Made by a program: the position numbers and the translations under genes. Under the pieces are notes generated by a model, which saw nothing but the letters and a program-made list of their open reading frames with translations, searched no databases and was not told the DNA's origin. From CALITV01 sp964415795 (GTDB lineage Bacteria; UBP6; UBA1177; JAKLFG01): 64,000 nucleotides of DNA. Below are positions 25,770-34,564 of the stretch, piece after piece. The stretch covers positions 1-64,000 of the forward strand of contig CAYQBN010000003.1 of assembly GCA_964415795.1 (NCBI GenBank), read 5' to 3'. Positions within the stretch are counted from its first letter, which is position 1. Every line of letters starts with the position of its first letter.

Positions 25770-26932
25770 CACTTCACCTCGACGAGGTATTTTCGTGTCA
25801 GGAGGCGCTCTATTGCGGTAAGGGTACGCGACTCGGGGACTTGGTCGGCGAGATAGGCGACGATGTCGCGTACCGAGAAGATGGCTTCTCCCATGAGCGA
25901 GAGGATCTTTTTCTCGATCGGGTCGTCTATGGCTCCGATGCCGACGCCCTTACGGATGCGCCCCGTCGGTGGAAGGATTTCTTTGTAGAAGTGAAGGATG
26001 TAGTGATACTCGGCGTTGTTGAGGGCATCTTTGAAGACGATGTTATGGGGGTTGAAGGCCGTAAGCGCCCTAAAATGGACGATCGCTTTGGCATAGGATT
26101 TCTTCTCCATCGCCTCGCAGGCGGCTCGATAGATCTTGGCAGCATCCTCTTCGGTGCATGGGGTCACATCTTGCGGTGCGGTGGCCCCGCTCGTCTTCAA
26201 AAGCAAAAGGAACATCTCTCCCTCATCGAAGGGTGCTCCTCTTCCTTGCTGGATGACTCCCGCATCATAGAGCGCGAGCAGATGACGCAGGGTCACATAG
26301 CTATGGGCCGGTACGAGACGGAGTATCTCGCGAAGCGTCTTGCCGACGAAGAGCAGGTTCACAATCTGCTGATCCATCTTTTTGAGCTTTGCGAGATCGC
26401 GGTCGAGGATGTTCACCGTTGGCCGGTCCCCGATGACACGGAGCATTTCGATGATGCGAAGATATTCGCTCTGTCGCTTGGAAAGCGCATTGGCGAGATT
26501 GACGAGCGAAAGCCGAATCTCGATGCCGCTCGCCGAAGAAGGATATTTTTCGTCTATTTTCCAAGAACCGTCTTGCCAGCTCGATACCAAAAAAAGGGTG
26601 TCTATCGTTTTGGTGATGATCATCTCTCGAAGGGTATCAACCGGCGCGAGGCCGATGAGCTGGAGTACTTGCGCCATCCGCACATCGGTCTCGAGTTGCG
26701 TTTGGTATGCCCGGTTGAACTGTTCGACATTGAGATAGCCTTCATTAATAAGGTACTGACCGAGATAGTCGCAGGGGTCGTTCGAGGCAGAGCCGGTGAT
26801 GGTTTGGTTTTCCCAGAAAAGCGTTTTGACATTGTCGTTGTTGGTGAAGACGATGCGTCCGCGGATCGCGGAACGCATGGCGTTCTCGAGCAGAGGGATA
26901 AGGGAAGTTCCCTTGAGCGTTCCGTTAGTCAT
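25769..26932 (-). CDS. DUF4388 (PatA-like N-terminal domain) protein
   Basis: A cytoplasmic protein of 387 residues. The opening GTLKGTSLIPLLENAMRSAIRGRIVFTNNDNVKTLFWENQTITGSASND is the DUF4388/PatA_N pattern found in many delta-proteobacterial and cyanobacterial signalling proteins. The middle is helical (LGQYLINEGYLNVEQFNRAYQTQLE resembles type II secretion E N-terminal-type helices), and the C-terminal third has no receiver, kinase or GGDEF domain. Its biochemical role is unknown; regulatory or scaffold functions are usual for relatives. ATG 26932 is preferred to 26938 because AGGGGA is six bases upstream of it. It overlaps the RecO-like gene by eight bases. Confidence 0.82.
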   Translation of the reverse strand: MTNGTLKGTSLIPLLENAMRSAIRGRIVFTNNDNVKTLFWENQTITGSASNDPCDYLGQYLINEGYLNVEQFNRAYQTQLETDVRMAQVLQLIGLAPVDTLREMIITKTIDTLFLVSSWQDGSWKIDEKYPSSASGIEIRLSLVNLANALSKRQSEYLRIIEMLRVIGDRPTVNILDRDLAKLKKMDQQIVNLLFVGKTLREILRLVPAHSYVTLRHLLALYDAGVIQQGRGAPFDEGEMFLLLLKTSGATAPQDVTPCTEEDAAKIYRAACEAMEKKSYAKAIVHFRALTAFNPHNIVFKDALNNAEYHYILHFYKEILPPTGRIRKGVGIGAIDDPIEKKILSLMGEAIFSVRDIVAYLADQVPESRTLTAIERLLTRKYLVEVK

Positions 26933-27431
26933 GAGCATTCCCCTGCTTTATCAAAGGTGTTGTGGTAAGGTGCCGCCGGATGCGGTAGGCGGCGGCGCTG
27001 TGAGACCGTATGATGTCGGAAAGGTCTTTTTCTGTCTCGATGGGGATCCCCATGGCATCCCTCCATCGCTCTTCGACGATGGGAAGGGGAGACTGGTCGC
27101 ACGGCTCCGAAAGAAGAGTACGTGCCGTCTCGACGAAAGAGCGCTCGCGTGGCCCCGCCTCGGTGAAACAGGTGATGAGATGGGCGAGATAGCCGGCGAT
27201 GGTAAGCCGTTCGGGATGGTCGGCAAGCGGCGATCGTTCGAGGAGAGACCAGTCGGCAAGGAGCAGAAAGTCGCGCTGAGGCAAGAGCATCGCTTCTATT
27301 CGATCGAACAAAAGAAAGCTGTCGTGGCGAGAAAAGAATTCGCAGGGTCCTTCATCGAAGGAGAAAAGACGATACCAGAATCCCCGCGTGCCGGTTCGTT
27401 TGAATACGATGACGCCGGAAACGGTATGCAT
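26925..27431 (-). CDS. Possible RecO-like protein
   Basis: A 168-residue protein starting at ATG 27431, which overlaps the upstream TPR gene stop (TGATG). The N-terminal part (MHTVSGVIVFKRTGTRGFWYRLFSFDEGPCEFFSRHD) has the beta-strand layout of the RecO OB-fold, and the rest is helical (LTIAGYLAHLITCFTEAGP) as in RecO. It is shorter than the usual 230-250 residues and I see no CxxC zinc site, so if it is RecO it is a reduced version. RecO loads RecA on SSB-coated single strands. Without a profile search this remains a tentative call. Confidence 0.55.
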   Translation of the reverse strand: MHTVSGVIVFKRTGTRGFWYRLFSFDEGPCEFFSRHDSFLLFDRIEAMLLPQRDFLLLADWSLLERSPLADHPERLTIAGYLAHLITCFTEAGPRERSFVETARTLLSEPCDQSPLPIVEERWRDAMGIPIETEKDLSDIIRSHSAAAYRIRRHLTTTPLIKQGNAHD

Positions 27432-28276
27432 CAGTAGCCGCCATCTATTTGCTGTTTGACAGGGGATTCGGCGGGAAGCGTCACGCCGTATTGACGGGCG
27501 AGATTGGCGCATTCCGGCAAAAAGGGGATCTCGATCGCCTGCAGGTTCTCGCGTTCTATTTCGAGACAGGTGCGAAGCCATGCCGTTCCGGTCTCTTGCG
27601 CCTTGGCGTCCTTGAGCACAAGCAGTTTTACGGCGCCGCGGTAAAGCGCTTCGACATAGCGGGGGCAAAATTCTATCGTCTTGATGTAGTGCTTTGCCGC
27701 CTCTTCGTCGTTCCCCTGTTCATCGTAGAGGATCGCGAGCTCCTTGTAGGCGTCGCAATGCGTACCTTTTATTTGTATCGCTCTCCGAAGATGCTTTTCC
27801 GCCTCTGCATAGTTTTTCTCGAGGCGGAATGTCTTGCCGAGATTCGTTTCGGCGAAATGGGGATAGGGATACAGTTGGTCGGCGATGACCTGCAGGAAAA
27901 ATTCCTTTGCCTTGGGGATGTCGCCCTTGGCCAAGTAGAGCAGACCGAGATTGTTGAGAGCATCGGAGTAGCGGTCATCGAGTTGATAGGCGGTCTTGAA
28001 ACAGGCTTCGGCACGCTCGAAGTCCTTTTCGCGGAGATAGACGAGGCCGAGATGGTTGTGAAAGTAGGGGACCATCGGCGCTAATTCTATCGCTTTGGTC
28101 ATGTTGAGCTTCGCCTTGACGATGTCGCCTTTGTTGAGAGCGGCGAGTCCTAATTGATAGTAGCTGTTCCCCTTTGTTTCGTCGCTCACGACCTTCTTTT
28201 CTGGCGTAGCACATGCAGGGATACCCAGAGAAAGAGAAAAAAGGAAAACGAACAGAACGCGTGTCGTCGGTTTCAT
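27431..28276 (-). CDS. TPR-repeat lipoprotein, PilW/PilF-like
   Basis: A 281-residue predicted lipoprotein with lipobox IPA-C near residue 22. At least five tetratricopeptide repeats follow: SYYQLGLAALNKGDIVKAKLNMTKAIELAP, PYFHNHLGLVYLREKDFERAEACF, DALNNLGLLYLAKGDIPKAKEFF, FAETNLGKTFRLEKNYAEAEKHL and AYKELAILYDEQGNDEEAAKHY. This layout matches PilF/PilW pilotins that help assemble secretin or type IV pilus parts, but no pilus gene is nearby. ATG 28276 was preferred to 28291 because GAGGAG precedes it; the upstream gene stop overlaps the longer start. Confidence 0.88.
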   Translation of the reverse strand: MKPTTRVLFVFLFSLSLGIPACATPEKKVVSDETKGNSYYQLGLAALNKGDIVKAKLNMTKAIELAPMVPYFHNHLGLVYLREKDFERAEACFKTAYQLDDRYSDALNNLGLLYLAKGDIPKAKEFFLQVIADQLYPYPHFAETNLGKTFRLEKNYAEAEKHLRRAIQIKGTHCDAYKELAILYDEQGNDEEAAKHYIKTIEFCPRYVEALYRGAVKLLVLKDAKAQETGTAWLRTCLEIERENLQAIEIPFLPECANLARQYGVTLPAESPVKQQIDGGY

Positions 28277-28287
28277 CGAACTCCTCG

Positions 28288-28830
28288 TCATTTCGCGTTG
28301 AGATCGAAAGTTTCGGAAAGCCCCTTGTCTCCGAGCGGCAGCTGTTTATCGACTGAGGGAGAAAGCTCGACGCTCCCGGAACTCATCTTTCCCGTGCCGA
28401 TGAGCACTTGTACCGTGAGTGGATTCTTCTCCGGTGCCGCCATGAGAAGGATCTTGTTGGCTCCCTTCCGGAGAAACTTGGTGATGTCGGATATCTTGGT
28501 CTTTTCACCCGGTTTTACCGCCTCTGCTTCGACGCCGTTCACCACTACTTTGATGGGCACGGCAGATCCCTGCGAGAGAGTGAGTGCGACGAAATATTGT
28601 TCCGAGAGCTTGCCGGTCTCGGCCCCGGCTCCTTCAGCGAGTATCTTCACGCCCGGCGCGGTGATGTGAACCACGCCCTTGTCATCGAACTTCACGGTGC
28701 ATCCATTGAATTCGGCGTTCGTGAGTCCGTCCGCCTTTACCCCGTTCACATAAACTTCAGCGCTCAGCAACGCGCTGGCAACGAGCACGACAACGCTACC
28801 GAAAAGGATGCGCATGAGGGTCGCGTTCAT
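28288..28830 (-). CDS. Exported protein of unknown function
   Basis: A 180-residue secreted protein. Residues 1-24 are a signal peptide; the mature part starts AEVYVNGVKADGLTNAEFNGCTVKFDDKGVVHITAPG, a beta-rich pattern I associate with conserved myxobacterial exported proteins, and continues with short strands resembling PEGA-type ligand modules (IKVVVNGVEAEAVKPGEKTKISDITKFLRKGANKILL). GGAGG seven bases before ATG 28830 fixes the start. The periplasm or outer surface is the likely location. Its neighbours encode an outer-membrane protein and a TPR lipoprotein, consistent with an envelope-assembly operon, but the role is not established. Confidence 0.82.
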   Translation of the reverse strand: MNATLMRILFGSVVVLVASALLSAEVYVNGVKADGLTNAEFNGCTVKFDDKGVVHITAPGVKILAEGAGAETGKLSEQYFVALTLSQGSAVPIKVVVNGVEAEAVKPGEKTKISDITKFLRKGANKILLMAAPEKNPLTVQVLIGTGKMSSGSVELSPSVDKQLPLGDKGLSETFDLNAK

Positions 28831-28854
28831 TTCGATTCCTCCCTCCGTTATCGT

Positions 28855-30759
28855 TTACAGGCCATCTCCGCTCTGGTCGTCTTCCTTGTCCTCGGTATCT
28901 TTTTCTTCTTCCTTCTTTTCGTCGTCGCCACCCCATTCCCAGCCGATCTCAAGGTCACCGCCGAGGTCCCAGCTCGAGAGATAGTGTCCTTGAAGACCAT
29001 CGTCGCGCGGTTTGCGTTCGGGCCAGAACGCCCACTGCTTTCCCACATAGGCGTTGAGGAAAAGTATCGGAAGGATCTGTATGCGAACGACGCCGCGGAA
29101 CAAGGTGCTGTAGTCGAAGTTCTCGGTGATGCTCTCCGGTGAGGTGATGCCCCGTTGATAGTAGGAGAACATCCCTTTGAAGATCCAAAGATCAGGCAAT
29201 TCGACATGTGCGTAGAGGGATCCCGATTTCCGTAGTTGTTCGTATCCAAGTGACAGGGTTATCCACTCGACGAAGGTGTAGGTAAGCTCCGCGTAAAAGG
29301 AGAAGAAGAACTTGTCGGGTTCGTCGAGAAGGTGAAGATATTTGCTTCGTCCATCGGGAGCAAAATCCTTTACCCCTTCGATGTCGGTCATGAGTTCGTA
29401 GCGCTCGATGTCGTAGAAGGTATCGAAGAACGACGGAATGTAACGGCCGTTGTAGGCGCGCGCTTCGAGGCGAGAACGGAGGAGATGTTTGCGGTCGCTG
29501 TCGAGATTGTAGCGTCCGAGGAATCCGAAAGTGAATCCGCCGCGTCCCGGATCGGTCTTTATCCAGCTGTAATCGGCATATGTCTTGAAGTCCACATAGT
29601 CGTTCTTGAAGAACTTGAACTCCGCGTCGAGCCCCATGAGGTAGAGGAAGGTGTCGTTGAGGACGATGGGGCGGTTCTTGCTGTCGACGGCGATGCGCGG
29701 CGAAAGATTGGCAGGCCATCGCGGGTCGTTGCCATCCATTACGATGGGGCCGGTGCCGGGCAGGTCGAAGACATAGTCCACATAGTCCAACTTCGTCGGA
29801 GCCTTTCGGTCGCCCGCGAAGGTGAACCCAATGGAGAAGGATCGCGGCATGTAGTCCCCGTCGTTTTCGGCGAGCCATGAAAGCGGCTTGACGAAGAAGA
29901 GTGCACCGAACATGTTGCCGTCAGTGACATCGCCGAGCACCGTCTCGAAGCCAACATAGTCGTTGTAGTAGTTGAGTTTCGCCGATATCTTGGTGAAATT
30001 CGGGTCGAAGTTCGGCACATAGCGCTTCATGATGGTGCCGTGACCGAGCGATTGGGCGTTGTTCGATCCGATTGAGGCGTAGAAGGTGTCTTCGGAACGA
30101 CCGTATTGCACATATTTGATGATGCGGAAGTAATCTTGCCACTCGTCCCAATCTTCTTTACGGAGAGTGAAGTTGTCCTCACCGGCGCGATTGAGGTCGA
30201 AGCTGAACATGCGGATATTTATCGGGAGATGAAATGCCATAAGCATGTTGAAGTCGTTTTTGTTGTAGACGAAGCGGGGGTCAAGGGTAAGAAAGATGTC
30301 TTGGCCGATGAAGGTGACGCCGGTACCGATGCCCAGCGAGTTATAAGGATACACGATATCGCGGGAGCCGATGTTGGCTATTTCGCCCTTGACGAACTTC
30401 TTCTGATCCTTCTTCTCTCCTTCCTTTTTCGGTTCTTCTTTCTTGGGCTCTTCCTTCTTCGGTCCCGTCGCCGGTTCGGTGACGGCAGGCGGCTGCGTCG
30501 CTTCCTCGTTTTTCTTCTCCGGGGTGGTCGTCTGTTGAGGCGGCGTTTCCTGCGGCTGCGTCTCCGCGGCTGGGGCAGTCGGAGTCTCTTCGGCAGGAGC
30601 CGGTTCTGGCGCCGGTGCCGGTGTGGTCGTTGCTGGGACTGGGGCGGCCGGGGCCGGCTCAGCGGAAGGCTCGAGGATGTCGTCTACGGCGGCTCCCTCC
30701 TCCTCGGCTCCGAGGAGCAAGGGAAGAAGTATCGTTCCTATCAACATACAGCGACGCAT
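28855..30759 (-). CDS. Predicted outer-membrane beta-barrel protein with Pro/Ala/Glu-rich N-terminal region
   Basis: A 634-residue exported protein. After the signal peptide (1-19) comes a 120-residue low-complexity spacer rich in Ala, Pro, Thr, Glu and Lys (PKKEEPKKEEPKKEG). Residues about 150-610 alternate polar/aromatic in the manner of outer-membrane strands with Asn-Tyr-Asp turns (DFKTYADYSWIKTDPGRGGFTFGFLGRYNLDSD, LFLNAYVGKQWAFWP), and the tail is Lys/Glu/Asp-rich. Function unknown; could be a porin-like or surface-anchoring protein. ATG 30759 is chosen because AAGGAG lies six bases upstream; ATG 30777 overlaps the SPOR gene stop but lacks a site. Confidence 0.82.
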   Translation of the reverse strand: MRRCMLIGTILLPLLLGAEEEGAAVDDILEPSAEPAPAAPVPATTTPAPAPEPAPAEETPTAPAAETQPQETPPQQTTTPEKKNEEATQPPAVTEPATGPKKEEPKKEEPKKEGEKKDQKKFVKGEIANIGSRDIVYPYNSLGIGTGVTFIGQDIFLTLDPRFVYNKNDFNMLMAFHLPINIRMFSFDLNRAGEDNFTLRKEDWDEWQDYFRIIKYVQYGRSEDTFYASIGSNNAQSLGHGTIMKRYVPNFDPNFTKISAKLNYYNDYVGFETVLGDVTDGNMFGALFFVKPLSWLAENDGDYMPRSFSIGFTFAGDRKAPTKLDYVDYVFDLPGTGPIVMDGNDPRWPANLSPRIAVDSKNRPIVLNDTFLYLMGLDAEFKFFKNDYVDFKTYADYSWIKTDPGRGGFTFGFLGRYNLDSDRKHLLRSRLEARAYNGRYIPSFFDTFYDIERYELMTDIEGVKDFAPDGRSKYLHLLDEPDKFFFSFYAELTYTFVEWITLSLGYEQLRKSGSLYAHVELPDLWIFKGMFSYYQRGITSPESITENFDYSTLFRGVVRIQILPILFLNAYVGKQWAFWPERKPRDDGLQGHYLSSWDLGGDLEIGWEWGGDDEKKEEEKDTEDKEDDQSGDGL

Positions 30760-30773
30760 GATCTGCTCCTTAT

Positions 30774-31436
30774 TCATGGTTGTTCTTCTTTCACGATGAT
30801 GGCGCGTGCACCGAGTTGAAGCAACTCGTTGATCCCGGATTCCGCCGCCGCCTTGTCGGGATAGCAGCCATAACGGAGACGGTACCAAGTAACGCCCTCT
30901 ACGGTGCCGGTGACCAAGCGGGTTGGTCTCACCTTCGATTTCGACTGTACTTCGAGAGCCTCTTCCTGGGTTCTTCCTGCGTATATCTGAAGCGAGTATT
31001 TGCATGGAGCGGACTTCGCGCCGACTGGCGACATGGTGGGCGATTGTGTTGCTGCAGGGGGCGGGGAGAGCTCCTTTTTCGCTTCGGTTGCAGATGGAAC
31101 GACCGGTTTCTGTTCGGTCGTCGGTTGAGGAGCGTCTTCGACCGAAGAAACGGCACAAACCGCCTTTTTGACGAGAACACCGTTCTGGTCGAGGAGCCCT
31201 TTCTCTTTCGCGGCGTTAGTAAGCGATGTCAATTTTCCGGTAAGCTCCTGTACCTTGTAGGTGCATGCCGCAAGCTCTTCGGAAGTGCCTTCTCCTCCGA
31301 TGGCCGCGGATGCGGCCGATCCCGATTCGCGTCCAATAAAAATGCCCAACACAAAAGAGAGGATGAGCAAAAGAACGAACACGGCGAACACCTTCCCCAA
31401 GGTGGCCAGTTCGATTTCGACCCGTTTGCCGTTCAA
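30774..31436 (-). CDS. SPOR-domain membrane protein
   Basis: A 220-residue bitopic inner-membrane protein: cytoplasmic stub, membrane helix (about 14-36), a short coiled-coil, a Pro/Ala/Thr linker (about 95-145) and a C-terminal SPOR domain (YSLQIYAGRTQEEALEVQSK, VTWYRLRYGCYPDKAAAES). SPOR domains bind denuded septal peptidoglycan, so the protein may act at the division site or envelope. Its stop overlaps the downstream start and its own start overlaps the glycosyltransferase stop by four bases. Confidence 0.9.
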   Translation of the reverse strand: MNGKRVEIELATLGKVFAVFVLLLILSFVLGIFIGRESGSAASAAIGGEGTSEELAACTYKVQELTGKLTSLTNAAKEKGLLDQNGVLVKKAVCAVSSVEDAPQPTTEQKPVVPSATEAKKELSPPPAATQSPTMSPVGAKSAPCKYSLQIYAGRTQEEALEVQSKSKVRPTRLVTGTVEGVTWYRLRYGCYPDKAAAESGINELLQLGARAIIVKEEQP

Positions 31437-32890
31437 GACTTCCTCCGTGAGCGTGCCGCCCGTTTTCTCATCAATCGCCGCGAGAGGGTCGTTTCTGCAT
31501 CCCGCGGTTCCCGTTTAGGGGAGACTTTCTCGTACAACGCCGAGAGGTCGCGTGCGTTGCTCGATGAAGAGACGAGATGCCCGTCCTCCACAAGACGCAT
31601 AAGATAATACACTCGTTTCCGGTCTATTTCAAGCTCGGAAATGGTTTGTGCGATCTCTCCGGCATCCACCGCCTTCAGCACGATACCGCGGCGCGTTTTT
31701 CTTACCAGTTCCGCTGCGGCGGTATGAGGTGATGCGACGACGACTTTGCGCCGTGCCATGGCCTGCAGGGCGAGCCATGTCTCCGGATACGGCCAGAGCG
31801 AAGTGATGACGATCCCGTCGAGGATGTCGAGTACGGGACCGATCCGGCGGGTGTCGATCGCTCCGTGGAACCTCACTTCGGGGGTGCGACAGCGGCTCTT
31901 GAGATACCGTACGAAATCGTCGTTACCGAAGGTCTCTCCGTATAAGTGAAGCGCCGAAGGAATGCCGCGCTCATGCAGTTCGTTGAATGCTTCGACGAGT
32001 TCGACGACGCCTTCTTCGGGAATGAGATCGCCGATGAAACCGAAAGAGAGTCCGCGTTGGATCTCGAAGGGACGGCTATTCACCGCCTTGGCGACCGGTA
32101 TGCCTTGTGGCATGAAGACAACGCGGTCCGCCGGAACCGTGGCGGCATAAAAGTTATCGTACAGTCCTTGCGAGAAGAAATGGAAGGTTCCCACATGAGG
32201 GATCATCTCGGTGACGAGGCGTTCTCGCTCCTCGAGGACCTCCGGATCCACGGCACCGGAAGGGGAGGTCTTGTTGTAAAAGAGGGAGTACCGTCCCACC
32301 TCTTCGAACCACCAGCGGCGTGGCTGGCGAGCGAAACGTTCTTCGAAGGTTTTGATGACGAGAGAGAACGGGGTGGCGACGAAATTCGAAAGCTTGACGC
32401 CGAACGCGTTAGGATTCTTCTCTCTGCCGACGCGACAGAGCGGGTGAAGAAGCCACCCGTCGCTCACTGTAAGAACCACGGGAAGCCCTGCGTGGTAGGC
32501 GATTGCAGGGTATCCGAGAGAGTGATTCCTCAGGGAGACGATGTGCGTCACCGAGAAAGCTCCCTCTTTGATGATGGCGGCGAAGAGCGCATCCATCGCA
32601 GGGTTCGAGAATGTTTCTCTAAAAGAGGCGCAGCGGTAGGGGACGAACGAGAAAAATCGCTCGATGCCGTTCTTTTCTTCGCGATGGAGTCGGTAGAAAG
32701 GACCCATCGAAGCGTGGACCGGGTAGAAGAGCGATACGCGGTATGAGGATCTCGCGTCATTCAGAAGGTCTGCCAGCCATGCGTGGAGGAAAGGAAGCGG
32801 GCCGGGTTCTTCGGGCGGTGCATCAAGCACCACGAGCACATGAGGCAACGGGGCGGAAGACATGCGTCCTCTTGAGTCGGTATGGTTCAA
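31433..32890 (-). CDS. Glycosyltransferase, GT4-like (GT-B fold)
   Basis: A 485-residue cytoplasmic enzyme. The C-terminal half carries the GT4 donor-site pattern: FGFIGDLIPEEGVVELVEAFNELHERG, LHLYGETFGND, VRFHGAID, and the PETWLALQAMARRKVVVASPH segment in place of the E-x7-E motif, which is only partly kept (PETWLALQAMA). The N-terminal half has the Rossmann acceptor domain with HIVSLRNHSLGYPAIAYHAGLPVVLTVSDGWLLHP. Probable role: addition of a sugar to a surface glycan or glycolipid; acceptor unknown. Overlaps by four bases on both sides (SPOR and comEC). Confidence 0.87.
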   Translation of the reverse strand: MNHTDSRGRMSSAPLPHVLVVLDAPPEEPGPLPFLHAWLADLLNDARSSYRVSLFYPVHASMGPFYRLHREEKNGIERFFSFVPYRCASFRETFSNPAMDALFAAIIKEGAFSVTHIVSLRNHSLGYPAIAYHAGLPVVLTVSDGWLLHPLCRVGREKNPNAFGVKLSNFVATPFSLVIKTFEERFARQPRRWWFEEVGRYSLFYNKTSPSGAVDPEVLEERERLVTEMIPHVGTFHFFSQGLYDNFYAATVPADRVVFMPQGIPVAKAVNSRPFEIQRGLSFGFIGDLIPEEGVVELVEAFNELHERGIPSALHLYGETFGNDDFVRYLKSRCRTPEVRFHGAIDTRRIGPVLDILDGIVITSLWPYPETWLALQAMARRKVVVASPHTAAAELVRKTRRGIVLKAVDAGEIAQTISELEIDRKRVYYLMRLVEDGHLVSSSSNARDLSALYEKVSPKREPRDAETTLSRRLMRKRAARSRRKS

Positions 32891-34545
32891 TGAACGGTAT
32901 CAAAGTGGGAGGAAAAAGTCAAAGGAAAGGCGGGATCGGAAAAGCTGTCTTGGAATGATTCGCGGTAGTGGACCGTACTACCGGAGAATCGAGGACGACG
33001 GCGAAGTTCGTTCACCAACGAACGCGGAAGCGTTGCTTGAAAGTGCATGCCGGTGATCCGAAGCACGCCGCAGGCGGCGAGATCGCGTTCGATCGATAGC
33101 GGGAGAAGGGCTATTTTGCGTTGCACATAGTCGGAAGGGAAGTTGTAGCGGTGCACTTCTACGATTCGTCCTGTGCCGTCCCCTTCGCGGACGCAATATG
33201 CCTCTCCCGGAAACGTGGTCATCGGTTCTACGCCATGGGAAGGACCAAGTGGTGCGAAGAAAGGAATGGCGGAGATCAGGAGAACGAACATTGCGATCCT
33301 TCGTGCGGGACCAGTACCAAAAAAAACGATCGCGGCGGCAACATAAAAGAGAACCGGCCACACGGTCTCTGCCTGTCTGAGAGGCAAGAGGGTGGGATCG
33401 GAAAGCGATGAAAGATACAAGAGGTTTTCGCTCATGACGCGGGCGACGGCGTCAGCGGGGACGAGGAAGACCTGTGCAAGGGATGGGGAGAGGGGAAATA
33501 CCATTTGCATGGGCATGAGAAAGGCGAGTAGTACCGAAGCGGTAGGGACAGTGAGAAGGTTCGCGAGCGGCGCGATGAGCGGTATCCATCCGGTGAGCTC
33601 AGCCGCTATAGGGATGAACAGGAAGTTGATGACCGTCGAAAGGGCGATGAGGGATATGAACGCGGAGCGCGGCAGACGATGCCAGAGGGAGATCACCGCG
33701 CATACCGAAAGCGCGCTCATGATAAAGCTCCAACTGAGGGTGCTTCGCGGTACGACGATACTGGTGAACAGAAGCGACCACAGGAATGCCTGTACGGGGT
33801 GGAGGAGGATACCGAACGAGAGCAACGAATCGAGTATCAGTACGAAAAGGGCGGCGCGTACCGTCGGCGTCGTCCAGCCGGTGAGCGAAAGGTACCAGAG
33901 AAGCAGAAGGGTCTTGAGCAGGAGGGAGAAGTATGTGATCGTTCGAGGGGGGATCGTGCTGAAAAGGGAAAGAAGCCGCGTGAGCGCGTGAAGGAAAAGA
34001 AAGAGCATGCCAAGATGGAAAGCGGAGATGGCGACAAGATGCATCGTGCCCGTCTTGAGAAAGGCGTTTCGTTCCGAGGGAGTGAAGAGTCGCTCTCCCG
34101 TGGCGAAGGCGAGCACGAGATTCGATCCGCTGTGTTCTCGTACGAACGCGGCGAGCCGAGAACGGATATTGTGTGGCGGAACGATCTCGAATGATGTGAG
34201 CAGGCGTCTTTTGCCTACCTGCCGGATCGCCGATTCGCTAAAGCGTATCTCGTCTCCCTCCCGGGGAAGCAGTGTCCCGTCGTGGCGGTATGTCTTTCCA
34301 TTTTCCAGACGGATGATTTCGTGATCGGCGTAGGTGACGGGGTGGATCTCTGTGGACGGCAGGGTGTCACGGTAGGCGACGACATGACCGGCGACCGCCG
34401 AGAAAAAGAAGACGACGGCAACTGTCCGATGGCGATGCCGCATGAGGAAGAGGATGAGAGCACCGAGGCCTACGACGATGACGAGAGGCGCTCCCCCAAC
34501 ATAGGCGGTGAAAAAAGCGATGAAGGGGAGAAGATGCGGCGTCAC
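32887..34545 (-). CDS. comEC: ComEC/Rec2-like DNA-uptake channel protein without beta-lactamase domain
   Basis: A 552-residue multi-pass membrane protein. Residues about 65-130 correspond to the ComEC OB-fold (EIHPVTYADHEIIRLENGKTYR, PREGDEIRFSESAIR), and residues about 135-430 to the Competence domain with the landmark FLKTGTMHLVAISAFHLG (normally TGLxHLLAVSGLHIG; here the Gly is Ala) and about eight further helices. ComEC moves single-stranded DNA across the inner membrane during transformation. The C-terminal metallo-beta-lactamase-like nuclease domain of full-length ComEC (700-800 residues) is absent; instead about 100 residues without HxHxDH follow. GTG start at 34545 with GGAG upstream. 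Confidence 0.85.
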   Translation of the reverse strand: MTPHLLPFIAFFTAYVGGAPLVIVVGLGALILFLMRHRHRTVAVVFFFSAVAGHVVAYRDTLPSTEIHPVTYADHEIIRLENGKTYRHDGTLLPREGDEIRFSESAIRQVGKRRLLTSFEIVPPHNIRSRLAAFVREHSGSNLVLAFATGERLFTPSERNAFLKTGTMHLVAISAFHLGMLFLFLHALTRLLSLFSTIPPRTITYFSLLLKTLLLLWYLSLTGWTTPTVRAALFVLILDSLLSFGILLHPVQAFLWSLLFTSIVVPRSTLSWSFIMSALSVCAVISLWHRLPRSAFISLIALSTVINFLFIPIAAELTGWIPLIAPLANLLTVPTASVLLAFLMPMQMVFPLSPSLAQVFLVPADAVARVMSENLLYLSSLSDPTLLPLRQAETVWPVLFYVAAAIVFFGTGPARRIAMFVLLISAIPFFAPLGPSHGVEPMTTFPGEAYCVREGDGTGRIVEVHRYNFPSDYVQRKIALLPLSIERDLAACGVLRITGMHFQATLPRSLVNELRRRPRFSGSTVHYRESFQDSFSDPAFPLTFSSHFDTVH

Positions 34546-34564
34546 CCGGCGCTCCGGAGCCTGT

